Below are positions 39,027 through 48,065 of a DNA stretch of 64,000 nt, piece by piece. The number at the start of each line of letters is the position of its first letter. Positions within the stretch are counted from its first letter, which is position 1. The stretch is from positions 434,001-498,000 of the forward strand of contig NZ_SUPW01000002.1 of NCBI RefSeq assembly GCF_013337285.1. The letters are read 5' to 3'. The DNA is from Agrobacterium tumefaciens (GTDB taxonomy: Bacteria > Pseudomonadota > Alphaproteobacteria > Rhizobiales > Rhizobiaceae). The translations under genes and the position numbers were made by a program. The notes under the pieces were generated by a model, which saw only the letters and a list, made by a program, of their open reading frames with translations, made no database searches and was not told the origin of the DNA.

Positions 39027-40070
39027 CTATTCGAAACGGTCGATGATGCTGATGCCGCTTTCCCTGAAACTGTCCATGGCGGGCAGGGCCGTGATGGCGT
39101 CGGAGAGGGTTATGTGGCGGCCGATCAGTTTTTCCGGTGCAAGCTTGCCGCTTTCGATCGTGGCCAGCATGTCTTCGTAACGCCACGCCTGCATGCCGTG
39201 GCTGCCATAAATCTCCAGCTCGTGGGCGATGACCCGGGCCATGGGAATAGCGGGCATGGCGTGGTCGGCCAGCATCAGCCCCACCTGCACATGGCGTCCG
39301 CGACGGCGCAGATTGCTGATGGAATTGCAGCAGGTTTGGGGGTGGCCAAGTGCATCGATGGAAACATGCGCACCGCCGCCCGTTACTTCGCGCACCGCTT
39401 CCGAGACATCGGCGACCGAGCGGCTGTTGATGGTGGCGGTCGCGCCGAGCTGTCGGGCCAGTTCGAGCTTGTCTTCGGCAATGTCGATGGCGACGACCTG
39501 CGCGCCAAGGCCCGCGCCGATCATGATGGCGGAGAGACCGACGCCGCCGCAGCCATGCACCGCCAGCCATTCGCCACCCTTCAGACGTCCCTGATCGGTC
39601 ACGGCGCGGAAGGAGGTGGCGAAACGGCAGCCGAGGCCGGCGGCAGTGGCATAGCTCATCGATTCCGGCAGATGCACGAGATTCTGGTCGGCATAATCGA
39701 TGGCGACATATTCGGCGAAGGAACCCCAATGGGTGAAGCCCGGCTGGAACTGCGTTTCGCAGACCTGCTGATTACCGGAGCGGCACTCATGGCAATGACC
39801 GCAGCCGGAAACGAAGGGGACCGTGACACGGTCGCCTGCCCGAAAGCGGGTGACGCTTTTTCCGACCGCGGCGATGACGCCAGCGAATTCGTGGCCGGGA
39901 ACATGCGGCAGGCGGATATCCGTGTCATGCCCCATCCAGCCGTGCCAGTCGCTGCGGCAGAGGCCTGTCGCTTTTACCTCGATGACCACGCCACCATCGG
40001 TTGGCTCCGGATCGGGCAGGGATGCGACGACAGGGGTCTCGCCGAATCGTTCGTAAAAAAGCGCGCGCAT
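39027..40070 (-). CDS. Zinc-dependent alcohol dehydrogenase (MDR family)
   Basis: A 347-residue medium-chain dehydrogenase. Catalytic zinc ligand region [14 protein letters not shown] with [10 protein letters not shown], structural zinc cysteines [15 protein letters not shown], and the NAD(P)-binding loop [16 protein letters not shown]. It oxidises or reduces an alcohol/aldehyde, substrate unknown. It follows the ABC ATPase gene on the same strand after 141 bases, which contain a small stem (CTCCATC / GATGGAG), so co-transcription with the transporter is plausible but not certain. The start 40070 is preferred over 40073 because GAGG is five bases away. Confidence 0.92.
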   Translation of the reverse strand: MRALFYERFGETPVVASLPDPEPTDGGVVIEVKATGLCRSDWHGWMGHDTDIRLPHVPGHEFAGVIAAVGKSVTRFRAGDRVTVPFVSGCGHCHECRSGNQQVCETQFQPGFTHWGSFAEYVAIDYADQNLVHLPESMSYATAAGLGCRFATSFRAVTDQGRLKGGEWLAVHGCGGVGLSAIMIGAGLGAQVVAIDIAEDKLELARQLGATATINSRSVADVSEAVREVTGGGAHVSIDALGHPQTCCNSISNLRRRGRHVQVGLMLADHAMPAIPMARVIAHELEIYGSHGMQAWRYEDMLATIESGKLAPEKLIGRHITLSDAITALPAMDSFRESGISIIDRFE

Positions 40071-40211
40071 CATGGCCTCATATCGCTGGCAGGCAGGTTC
40101 GGGTTCAATACCTGCTCTATATCTTTGTTTCTTCGCATTTTCCGGACGCAAAACCGCTACGCACTTTTACTGGAAATGCTCCATCTTCTTCCACCGATGG
40201 AGAAAAGCGAT

Positions 40212-41270
40212 TTAGTCCTTGATGACCATCAGATCGCCCGCTGCGAATTTGAGCGTTACCTGTTCGCCAAGGGCGGGTGGCGCGGTGCCGGGATCGTTAA
40301 ACATGTCGAAAGACAGGGTCGAGCCGCCGAGATCAAGACGGGTTCGGATGACCGAACCGAGGAACTGGCTGGAGGTGACGAGGCCGGAAATGGCGACATC
40401 ACCTTTGGCATCGCTGCCGAGCGCGCCTGCTTCCGGGCGCAATGCGAGGGTGATTTTTTCACCGTTCGCAGCTTCGACCGGTTTGTGCAGTGTCACGTTT
40501 TGCTCTCCGACACGAATGGTGTTGGTCGAGGAGTCAATGACGGTCGCATCGATGAGGTTCAGCGTGCCGACGAAGGAGGCGACGAAACGGGTCGCGGGCT
40601 TGTTGTAGATCTCGAAGGGCGTGCCGATCTGGTCGGCGCGGCCAGAATTCATCACGACGATACGGTCGGAGATCGACAGGGCTTCTTCCTGATCGTGGGT
40701 CACGAAAATGGTGGTGATGCCGAGTTTCTGTTGAATCTGGCGGATTTCCTCGCGCAGCGATACGCGGATCTTGGCATCGAGCGCCGAGAGCGGTTCATCC
40801 AGAAGAAGCACTTCCGGTTTTGGCGCCAGAGCGCGGGCAAGCGCCACGCGCTGCTGCTGGCCACCCGACATCTGGTAGGGATAACGGTCGGCCAGATGTT
40901 CCAGATGGATAAGCTGGAGCATTTCCTTCACGCGGGCGTCGATCTCGGCTTTCGGCTTGCCGGCGACTTTCAGGCCGAAGGCGACGTTCTCGTAGACATT
41001 CATGTTCGGAAACAGCGCATAGGCCTGAAACACCATGCCGATATTGCGCTGGTTGGGCCTGCGTGTCGTCTGGTCCTTGCCGTTGATGACAATCGATCCG
41101 CCGGTCGGGATTTCGAAGCCGGCGATCATGCGTAGCACGGTGGTCTTGCCGCAGCCCGATGGTCCGAGAAAGGAGACGAATTCGCCCTTTTCGATGGCCA
41201 TGTCGAAGTCATGCACGACCTGCACGGAACCGAAGGATTTCTTGATGTTGCTAAGTGTCAAAAAGCTCAT
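40212..41270 (-). CDS. ABC transporter ATP-binding protein
   Basis: A 352-residue protein of the PotA/FbpC type. Walker A GPSGCGKTT, signature MSGGQQQRVALARAL, Walker B EVLLLDEPLSALD and switch His (VTHDQEEAL), then a C-terminal TOBE domain of about 110 residues. It powers the importer encoded by the two permease genes and the binding-protein gene just upstream. Its start follows the permease stop by 12 bases, so it is the fourth gene of the transport operon. Confidence 0.96.
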   Translation of the reverse strand: MSFLTLSNIKKSFGSVQVVHDFDMAIEKGEFVSFLGPSGCGKTTVLRMIAGFEIPTGGSIVINGKDQTTRRPNQRNIGMVFQAYALFPNMNVYENVAFGLKVAGKPKAEIDARVKEMLQLIHLEHLADRYPYQMSGGQQQRVALARALAPKPEVLLLDEPLSALDAKIRVSLREEIRQIQQKLGITTIFVTHDQEEALSISDRIVVMNSGRADQIGTPFEIYNKPATRFVASFVGTLNLIDATVIDSSTNTIRVGEQNVTLHKPVEAANGEKITLALRPEAGALGSDAKGDVAISGLVTSSQFLGSVIRTRLDLGGSTLSFDMFNDPGTAPPALGEQVTLKFAAGDLMVIKD

Positions 41271-41282
41271 GAAAATCTGTCC

Positions 41283-42065
41283 TCAGGCCTTGGGAGGCGC
41301 GCCCTTCTGGTAGCGTGAAACGAGTTGGATCAGGCCCAGGCAACCCCAGGTGATGCCGAAGGAAATCACGGCAAGCGCTGCCGGTTCATAGGCGCGGTTG
41401 GCGCCGAGCAGCTGCATGTAGGGGCCGAAGGCCGGGCGGTTCAAAAGGGCTGCCATGGTGAATTCACCGATGACGATGGCGAAGGTCAAAAACGCACCTG
41501 ACAGCACGGCGACCAGAACATTGGGCAGGATGATGCGCGACAGGATGGTCGTCCAGCCGGCCCCAAGGCTTTGCGCTGCTTCCGTCAACGTCGAGACATC
41601 GATGGTTCTGAGACCGGTATCGACGGCACGGTACATATAGGGCAAAGCGAGCGTCGCATAACCGAACATCAAAAGCAGGTTGGTGCCGAAGGTCGTGCCG
41701 GTCAGCGGCAGCCAGCTGGAGGTGTTGTAAAGCCGGATGTAACCAAAGACGATGACGATGGCCGGGATGACCAGCGGCAAAAGCGTGATGAATTCGATAT
41801 AGGGCCGCAGGCCGGGCAGTTTCAGCCGCACCCAATAGGCGGTGGGCACGACAAGCAGGACACCGAAGACGATGGTGAACAGCGCCATCACGACGGAGTA
41901 GCTGAAGGTCTCCTGAAAACGCGGATCGCTGAGCACCTTGCCATAGGCGTCGAAGGAATATTCGCCGCGCCGCATCTTCAGCGAAAAGTTGGTCATGCCG
42001 ATCAGCGGCAGGGCGAAATAGAGCAGGCCGAAGACCAGCGCGCCCCAGGCGAAGAACTTCTTCAT
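41283..42065 (-). CDS. ABC transporter permease (second)
   Basis: A 260-residue integral membrane protein with six helices and the EAA loop EAAQSLGAGWTTILSRIILPNV (core EAA...G.........LP). It pairs with the preceding permease to form the importer channel. Its ATG overlaps the previous stop (ATGA), the sign of translational coupling. Confidence 0.94.
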   Translation of the reverse strand: MKKFFAWGALVFGLLYFALPLIGMTNFSLKMRRGEYSFDAYGKVLSDPRFQETFSYSVVMALFTIVFGVLLVVPTAYWVRLKLPGLRPYIEFITLLPLVIPAIVIVFGYIRLYNTSSWLPLTGTTFGTNLLLMFGYATLALPYMYRAVDTGLRTIDVSTLTEAAQSLGAGWTTILSRIILPNVLVAVLSGAFLTFAIVIGEFTMAALLNRPAFGPYMQLLGANRAYEPAALAVISFGITWGCLGLIQLVSRYQKGAPPKA

Positions 42066-42946
42066 TTAAGCCACCTTTCGCTGCGGGCGCGCAGCCAGAT
42101 GTAAAGCGCATTGGCAATGCCTGTCACGACGATCATGCCGAAGGCGAGCGCGTAACCAAGGTGCGGATTGCCGAGAACGTCGCCGCGGATCTGCGCGAAG
42201 AGCAGGATCGGCACGATGTTGAGCGAGGAGCCGGTGAGCGCGATCGCGGTGGCCACCGCGCCGAAAGCATTGGCGAACAGCAGCGACATGGTGCCGAGCA
42301 GCGACGGCAGCAGGATGGGGAATGCCACCATGCGCCAATATTGAAAGCCGGTTGCGCCGAGAATTTCCGCTGCTTCGCGCCATTCGCGCTTCAGGCCGTC
42401 CAGCGCCGGCGTGATGATGAGGATCATCAGCGGTATCTGGAAGAACAGATAGGTGACCGTCAGGCCCCAGAAGGACAGGATGTTGAAGCCGAGCAACCGA
42501 AGATCGATGCCTATCTGCGTCTTCAGGAAGACGGTAAGCAGGCCGACAGGGCCGAGGGTGGCGATGAAGGCGAAGGCGAGTGGCACGCCCGCAAATTGCG
42601 AGGCGACGCCGGAAAAGGTCAGAAGCGGCCCACGAATGCGCTGTGGCAAACCACCGAGCACGACGGCGGCGGCGACGCCAAAGCCGATCAGGCAGCCGAG
42701 GGCCGCCGAAGCGAGGCTGATCTTGATCGAAATCCAGTAGGCCGAGAGGATGGACGGGGTGAAAAGCCCGGCAATGTTTTCCAATGTCAGGCTGCCATCG
42801 GCATCCTGAAACGCGCCGATGACGATCTTCATCGTCGGCATGATCAGAAACAGCATGACAAAAACGGCAAAAGGTAAGACGCCTATCCAGTGCAACGGCA
42901 ACTTTCTGCCTGCGTCGGATGGTCCGCCGGTGTTGGTTGATGGCAT
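42062..42946 (-). CDS. ABC transporter permease (first)
   Basis: A 294-residue membrane protein with six helices and the EAA loop EAAEILGATGFQYWRMVAFPILLPS. Related to the PotB/CysT/iron-type permeases. GGGGACA lies five bases before the ATG. Stop overlaps the next permease start by four bases. Confidence 0.94.
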   Translation of the reverse strand: MPSTNTGGPSDAGRKLPLHWIGVLPFAVFVMLFLIMPTMKIVIGAFQDADGSLTLENIAGLFTPSILSAYWISIKISLASAALGCLIGFGVAAAVVLGGLPQRIRGPLLTFSGVASQFAGVPLAFAFIATLGPVGLLTVFLKTQIGIDLRLLGFNILSFWGLTVTYLFFQIPLMILIITPALDGLKREWREAAEILGATGFQYWRMVAFPILLPSLLGTMSLLFANAFGAVATAIALTGSSLNIVPILLFAQIRGDVLGNPHLGYALAFGMIVVTGIANALYIWLRARSERWLK

Positions 42947-43008
42947 GCGTTGTCCCCAAACGCCGTTTTCGAACGGTCTGTCTATTAAGGTATTTATTAT
43001 AAGAGAAA

Positions 43009-43036
43009 CACCCCGGCCTTTGATCAGCCGGGGTGC
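43009..43036 (-). terminator. Intercistronic hairpin after the binding-protein gene
   Basis: Stem CACCCCGGC / GCCGGGGTG with a nine-base loop, followed on the minus strand by TTTCTCTT. It lies between the solute-binding protein gene and the first permease gene. Such partial terminators often keep binding-protein mRNA more abundant than permease mRNA. Confidence 0.75.
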
Positions 43037-43048
43037 GTTTTCAACAAT

Positions 43049-44155
43049 TTACTTCACGTTCGCGCCGACGACGCTATCCCAGCCGGCCGTTACGGCGGCC
43101 TTGTTGGCATCAACTTCCTCGAGCGTCGGGAAGATCGCCTTTTCATAGGCTGCTGCCGGCGGCAGGCTGTCGATCAGTTCCTGCGGAACCTTGCCAGCCT
43201 TGACCATGGCGTTGAAGCGGATCGGGTGGCAATAACCCTTCAGCCAGCCGAGCTGACCGTCGTCGGAGTAGAGGTGTTCCATCCAGAGCTTGGCAGCATT
43301 CGGATGCGGCGCGTAAGCGGAGATGCCCTGCACGTAGACGCCAGCCAGAACGCCCTTCTCGGGAACGACGACTTCCGTCGGCGGGTTGTCGTTCAGCGTC
43401 TTCTTCCAGGAAAGTGCGTTATAGTCCCAGGCGACGATGATCGGGGTTGCACCCTGCGCCAGCGTGCCGGCCTTGCCGATAACAGGCAGGAAGTTGCCGG
43501 CCTTGTTGAGGTCGGCGAAGTACTTCAGGCCAGCTTCACCGGCTTCCTTGCCGGATTTCGCACCGGTGGAAAGACCGGCGGCGAGAACGCCGAGGATGGC
43601 CTGGTTGGAGGCGCGCGGATCGCCGGCAAGAGCGACCTGACCGGAATATTCCGGCTTCAGCAGGTCGGCCCAGTCCTTCGGCGTGTTCTTGACGAGGTCC
43701 TTGTTCACGAACATCGACATGACGCCGTAATAGTCGCCGTACCAGTAACCGTCGGCATCCTTGACGTTGTCAGGGATTTCGGACCAGGTGGAGACCTTGT
43801 AGGGCTGCAGCAGGCCTTCGGCCTTCATCTGCGGGCCGAAAGCGAGACCGACGTCGACGACGTCAGGAGCCTGCGGGCCTTTGTTGTCCTTGTTCGCCTT
43901 GACTGCTTCCACTTCGTCGGCGGAGCCGGCGTCGGGGTTCAGTTCGTTGACGGTGATTTCCGGGTACTTCGCCTTGAAGGCGGCGATGACGTCGCCGTAA
44001 CCACACCAGTCGTGCGGCAGCGCGACGGTGGTCAGCATGCCTTCCTTCTTGGCGGCAGCGATCAGTTCGGCGCTCGGTTCAGCGGCAGCGATGGCGGTGG
44101 AGGCGATGACCAGTGCGGTGGTCGTAGCGAGCAGTCGGCGGCAGTGAGAGATCAC
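43049..44155 (-). CDS. ABC transporter periplasmic solute-binding protein
   Basis: A 368-residue secreted protein with a signal peptide (RRLLATTTALVIASTAIAAA). The mature part shows the family 1/6 binding-protein pattern: LIAAAKKEGMLTTVALPHDWCGYGDVIAAFKAKYPEI, FVNKDLVKNTPKDWADLLKPEYSGQVALAGDP. These resemble iron, polyamine or 2-aminoethylphosphonate binding proteins; the ligand is not certain. Start is GTG at 44155 with a strong AGGAG before it. First gene of the transporter operon; it faces the 3' end of the RpiR gene. Confidence 0.93.
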   Translation of the reverse strand: MISHCRRLLATTTALVIASTAIAAAEPSAELIAAAKKEGMLTTVALPHDWCGYGDVIAAFKAKYPEITVNELNPDAGSADEVEAVKANKDNKGPQAPDVVDVGLAFGPQMKAEGLLQPYKVSTWSEIPDNVKDADGYWYGDYYGVMSMFVNKDLVKNTPKDWADLLKPEYSGQVALAGDPRASNQAILGVLAAGLSTGAKSGKEAGEAGLKYFADLNKAGNFLPVIGKAGTLAQGATPIIVAWDYNALSWKKTLNDNPPTEVVVPEKGVLAGVYVQGISAYAPHPNAAKLWMEHLYSDDGQLGWLKGYCHPIRFNAMVKAGKVPQELIDSLPPAAAYEKAIFPTLEEVDANKAAVTAGWDSVVGANVK

Positions 44156-44443
44156 TTTTTTCTCCTCTTCGTGTTCTCATATTGCGGACGCTGATACGGA
44201 TTCTAGATGAAGCTAATGTGACGGCCGGATTGCAATTTATTTATCCGGATTCCGTCACTTTACGCCCGTTTTCCGCCATTATCAGGCTTTTTGCCTGCAA
44301 TTGCGGGAGTTGTCCGTTGTCGTCCGTTTGGCAGGATACGTTCCCCAGCTTGGTGTTTTCCCCTGTTTTATCGTGCTGGTAGCGATCACAGGTATCCAAT
44401 CAGCGAGTGGCATCCGCGTCAAGTCGTATGCCGGCTACGCAAC

Positions 44444-45322
44444 TCAAGTCCGATCCGGCCGGCGGAACAGACGCGTCTGCTCGAACAGGCCCTCCAGCGC
44501 GTTCATGCGCTGCTTCGTTTCATCCCAGGTACCGCTCTGCACCGCTTCGATCAGCGCTTCGACCACAAACAGCGTGACGACCGAGGAATCCCACGCCGAG
44601 GGCGCCTCGATCCTGACGCGGAAAATGTGCAGCGCGTGGCGCGCCACAGGTGATGTCCATTGGTCGGTGAAGAGAATGATCTGCACGCCGTTTGCTTTCG
44701 CGACCTCGGCGAGCGTCGTCATATCGTGTTCGTAACGGCGGATATCGAAGATCACCAGCACGTCGCCGGCGCTCATATTCAGCATATATTGCGGCCAGGC
44801 GCTGGAGTTCGACGACATCAGCGTCGTTTTCGGCCGGATCACCTGCATATGGGTGAAGAAATATTCGGCAATGGCACCCGTGATACGGCCACCGACGAAA
44901 TAGATGCTGCGTTTGCGGTCGGAAAGCAGTGCCGCGGCATTGTCGAAGACGGCGGTGTCGAGGTCGCTCAGCGTATCGCGCAGATTGCCGGTGATGGCAT
45001 CGGCGAAGCGGTTGAGAATATGCAGGCCCGGCGCATTGGTGGCCCAGCGGTCATGTTTGGCGACCGGGCCGGAGATCGTCGCTTCCAGTTCCTGATGGAT
45101 ATGCGCCTGAAATTCCGGGTAGCCTTTATAGCCGAGCTTCTGGACCATGCGCGCCACGGTCGGCGTCGAGACGCCGGCATTTTCGGCAATCGTGGTGATG
45201 CTGCCCAGACCCGAGACGGGGTAGTTGCCAAGCAGGCTCTCCGCCAGCCGTTTTTCCGAACGGGTCAGCGCATCGTAGTGGCCATGAATGACATCCGACA
45301 CGGTTGCGGTCGAGCTGCGCAA
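44444..45322 (-). CDS. RpiR-family transcriptional regulator
   Basis: A 292-residue regulator with an N-terminal helix-turn-helix (SEKRLAESLLGNY... TTIAENAGVSTPTVARMVQKLGYKGYPEFQAHI) and a C-terminal SIS domain (about 120-260; IYFVGGRITGAIAEYFFTHMQ). SIS domains usually bind sugar phosphates, but members also control amino acid or amine genes. The start is a TTG with GGGGA just before it. It is divergent from the amidohydrolase-led operon and is its likely controller. Confidence 0.9.
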   Translation of the reverse strand: MRSSTATVSDVIHGHYDALTRSEKRLAESLLGNYPVSGLGSITTIAENAGVSTPTVARMVQKLGYKGYPEFQAHIHQELEATISGPVAKHDRWATNAPGLHILNRFADAITGNLRDTLSDLDTAVFDNAAALLSDRKRSIYFVGGRITGAIAEYFFTHMQVIRPKTTLMSSNSSAWPQYMLNMSAGDVLVIFDIRRYEHDMTTLAEVAKANGVQIILFTDQWTSPVARHALHIFRVRIEAPSAWDSSVVTLFVVEALIEAVQSGTWDETKQRMNALEGLFEQTRLFRRPDRT

Positions 45323-45401
45323 ATTTTTCCCCTTCCGGTCTTTTTGCCGGTGTGCTGGCTCAAATAAACATCTCAGTCAGCTATCGAGTCAATGGAAAAA
45401 A

Positions 45402-45456
45402 TGAAGAGAAAATTTCAAAATTCCATTTGACACTGGCATTAATGTGAAGAATTCTT
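45402..45456 (+). promoter_or_regulatory. Putative promoter and operators of the ethanolamine-type operon
   Basis: TTGACA at 45427-45432 is followed after 17 bases by AATTCT at 45450-45455, an approximate sigma-70 promoter. The -10 overlaps the perfect palindrome AAGAATTCTT (45447-45456). Upstream, TGAAGAGAAAATTTCA (45402-45417) has TGAA/TTCA ends like some RpiR operators. All of this is inference from pattern. Confidence 0.35.
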
Positions 45457-45498
45457 TTCGGCATTGGCGGGATAGCGGGTTTCGGAGCGGATGCTTGC

Positions 45499-46272
45499 AT
45501 GACGGTGCGTTCACGGTTTTTCACGGAAGCAGAGGGGCAGGCTGTCGGTGTCGAGAACGCCGGGGCCAGTGGTGACGTCCTGCTTGTCTGCGAACACGCC
45601 TCCGCGACCATTCCGCAAAAACTGGGGACGCTCGGTCTTTCGCCGGAGGTGCTGGCAAGCCATGCGGCCTGGGACCCCGGCGCGCTCGCCGTTGCCCGGT
45701 TGCTGTCGCAAACCATGGATGCCACGCTCGTTTACCAGCGGTTCTCGCGGCTCGTCTATGATTGCAACCGCCCGCCCGAATCACCTTCCGCCATGCCGGT
45801 GAAGAGCGAGATTTACGATATTCCCGGTAATTTCGAGCTTGGCGAGGCGGAACGTTATGCCCGCACGTCGGCGCTCTACGTGCCATTTCATGACCGGGTG
45901 AACCAGATTATCGCCGAGCGGCAGGCCGCCGGGCGTAAGGTGGTGGTGGTGACGGTTCACAGTTTTACGCCTGTCTATCACGGAAAATTCCGCCCGGTGC
46001 AGATCGGCATTCTGCACGATACCGATAGTCGCCTGGCCGACGCGATGCTGGCGGGCGCGCAAGGGTCGGCGCTGACGATCAACCGCAACGATCCTTACGG
46101 CCCGGAAGACGGCGTAACGCATACGCTCAGGCTACATGCGCTGCCGGACGGGCTTTTGAACGTCATGATCGAGATCCGCAACGATCTTGTCACCAATGAA
46201 GGGGAGCAGGCGGCCATCGCCGGTTTCCTCCACGAGCTTATGGGGAAGGCGCTCTCATCAATCGATGAGTGA
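45499..46272 (+). CDS. N-formylglutamate amidohydrolase family hydrolase
   Basis: A 257-residue protein of the FGase family: LLVCEHASATIPQKLG (metal-binding region with the CEH motif), SRLVYDCNRPPESPSAMP, VVTVHSFTPVYHGK and IEIRNDLVTNEGEQ. Family members hydrolyse N-formylglutamate to glutamate and formate. No other histidine-degradation gene is near, so here the substrate may be another glutamate amide, for example a gamma-glutamyl compound from the synthetase gene downstream; this is inference. It opens a plus-strand operon opposite the RpiR regulator. Confidence 0.9.
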   Translation: MTVRSRFFTEAEGQAVGVENAGASGDVLLVCEHASATIPQKLGTLGLSPEVLASHAAWDPGALAVARLLSQTMDATLVYQRFSRLVYDCNRPPESPSAMPVKSEIYDIPGNFELGEAERYARTSALYVPFHDRVNQIIAERQAAGRKVVVVTVHSFTPVYHGKFRPVQIGILHDTDSRLADAMLAGAQGSALTINRNDPYGPEDGVTHTLRLHALPDGLLNVMIEIRNDLVTNEGEQAAIAGFLHELMGKALSSIDE

Positions 46273-46487
46273 GGGAGCAAAGGGCTGGCCGATGGTGAAA
46301 ACACCGGGGCCGGTCGTCAAAACGAGACTGCCGACATTCAAGGAAAGCCGGAAAGGCATGAAGCGGCAAGGGAACAGCAAGTGCGTGCGGCACAGCGCGG
46401 AAACATTCCGCAAGTGCTGAAAACTGGGGCACAATCGGCCAATAATGGCTGACTGGCTTGTTTTTTTCTTATTCAGGAGAGAAGGGC

Positions 46488-48002
46488 ATGGACAGTTCAT
46501 CATCAGGCGTCAGCTATAAGAAGGCTGATGCATCCTATTTCGAAAAACGCGGACTATCCCGTTATGCGGGCGTGTGGTCGCTCTGGGCGCTCGGTGTCGG
46601 CGCGGTCATATCAGGGCATTTTTCCGGATGGAATTTCGGTTTTTCCACCGGCGGCTGGGGTGGCATGCTGGTGGCGGGCATCATCATCGCCATCATGTAT
46701 CTCGGGCTGACATTTTCGATCGCGGAAATGAGCCCGGCCTTGCCGCATACGGGTGCGGCCTATTCCTTCGCCCGCACGGCGATGGGTCCCTGGGGTGGCT
46801 TTGTCACCGGGCTTTGTGAGAATGTCGAATATGTACTGACGCCGGCGGTCATCGTGACCTTCATCACGGCCTATATGAATTCCATTCTAGGGCTCGATCC
46901 GGCCTATTCACCCTTTGTGTGGATAGGTTTCTATGTGATTTTCCTTGCTCTCAACGTTTTCGGGCTGGAGCTTTCCTTCAAGGTGACGCTGGTCATCACG
47001 CTGATTTCGCTCGGCGTTCTGGTGTTCTTCTGGATCAGCGCCATTCCGAACATGGATTTCTCACGTTATGCGCTGAATATCGGCGTCGGTCCTGACGGCA
47101 AGGCGGTGGAGTTGCCGGAGGGCGGCGGTTCGTTCTTCCCCTTCGGTTTTTCGGGCGTTCTCGCCACGCTGCCTTTCGCGGTCTGGCTGTTCCTCGCCAT
47201 CGAACAGTTGCCGCTGGCGGCGGAAGAATCGGTCGATCCGAAACGCGACATGCCGAAGGGCATCATTCTCGGCGTCATCACGCTGATGGTTTCGGCCTTC
47301 ATGATCGTGTTGCTCAACCCGTCCCTGCCGGGCGTTGGCGCCTTCCATCTCAGCTCGTCGCTTGAACCGCTGCTGGATGGCTTCAAGGCAATCTATGGTG
47401 ATGGCGGCGTGGTGCTGCTCGGTCTCGTGGCGCTGACGGGTCTGATCGCCAGCTTCCATACGATCCTCTATGCGCAGGGCCGGCAGATCTATTCGCTGTC
47501 GCGTGCGGGCTATTTCCCGACCGTGCTGTCGATTACCCATCGGAAATACCGCACACCGTTCGTCGCCAACATTGCCGGCGCGCTTGTCGGTCTTGCGGTC
47601 ATGCTGGTCATCTGGTTCTCGCTGGGTGCGGAAGAGGGCGGCAGTATCATCGGCAGCGTTCTTTTGAACATGGCCGTGTTTGGTGCGATGTTCTCCTATA
47701 TCCTGCAGGCGATTTCCTTCATCCTGCTTCGGAAAAACCTGCCGCATATCGAGCGGCCTTTCCGCTCGCCCTTCGGCATTCCGGGCGCGGTGCTGACCAT
47801 CATCATCGCCATCGTCACGCTGCTTTATCAGATCCAGGATCCGAACTTCAGCAAGGGCGTGCTTTGGGTAGCGGTGTGGTTTGCCGTGGCGATCGCCTAT
47901 TTCGCCTTTATCGGGCGCCATCGCCTCATCCTGTCGCCGGAAGAGGAATTCGCACTGGAGCACAAGCAGGCTGCCATGGCAGCGGCGGCTGCAAAGGCCT
48001 GA
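46488..48002 (+). CDS. APC-family amino acid permease, ethanolamine-permease type
   Basis: A 504-residue twelve-helix transporter. The N-terminal pattern YFEKRGLSRYAGVWSLWALGVGAVISG and SIAEMSPALPHTGAAYSFARTAMGPWGGFVTGL closely follows what I recall for ethanolamine permeases (TC 2.A.3.5). It should import ethanolamine or a related small amine. Start at 46488 with AGGAGAG upstream. It lies 215 bases after the amidohydrolase gene and before a glutamine synthetase-like gene. The gap is somewhat long, so an internal promoter cannot be excluded. Confidence 0.92.
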   Translation: MDSSSSGVSYKKADASYFEKRGLSRYAGVWSLWALGVGAVISGHFSGWNFGFSTGGWGGMLVAGIIIAIMYLGLTFSIAEMSPALPHTGAAYSFARTAMGPWGGFVTGLCENVEYVLTPAVIVTFITAYMNSILGLDPAYSPFVWIGFYVIFLALNVFGLELSFKVTLVITLISLGVLVFFWISAIPNMDFSRYALNIGVGPDGKAVELPEGGGSFFPFGFSGVLATLPFAVWLFLAIEQLPLAAEESVDPKRDMPKGIILGVITLMVSAFMIVLLNPSLPGVGAFHLSSSLEPLLDGFKAIYGDGGVVLLGLVALTGLIASFHTILYAQGRQIYSLSRAGYFPTVLSITHRKYRTPFVANIAGALVGLAVMLVIWFSLGAEEGGSIIGSVLLNMAVFGAMFSYILQAISFILLRKNLPHIERPFRSPFGIPGAVLTIIIAIVTLLYQIQDPNFSKGVLWVAVWFAVAIAYFAFIGRHRLILSPEEEFALEHKQAAMAAAAAKA

Positions 48003-48014
48003 TACTCAAACAAA

Positions 48015-48038
48015 CGGGCGGCCGCATCCGGCCGCCCG
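48015..48038 (+). other. Perfect intercistronic hairpin between permease and ligase genes
   Basis: A 10-base stem CGGGCGGCCG / CGGCCGCCCG with loop CATC lies directly after the permease stop (13 bases) and about 28 bases before the ligase start. No T run follows, so it is probably a processing or stability structure within the operon, not a full terminator. Confidence 0.55.
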
Positions 48039-48065
48039 GCCAGGACAATAGAGGGAACGGACAAA

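Noticed and set aside
39012..41135. A 700-codon frame on the plus strand across the zinc dehydrogenase and ABC ATPase genes
   Set aside because: It runs over two genes with clear motifs on the minus strand; its own translation shows no known fold.
40212..44155. Calling the ABC importer a 2-aminoethylphosphonate (PhnSTUV) system
   Set aside because: Similarity is only at the family level and no phosphonate-cleaving gene is in the window.
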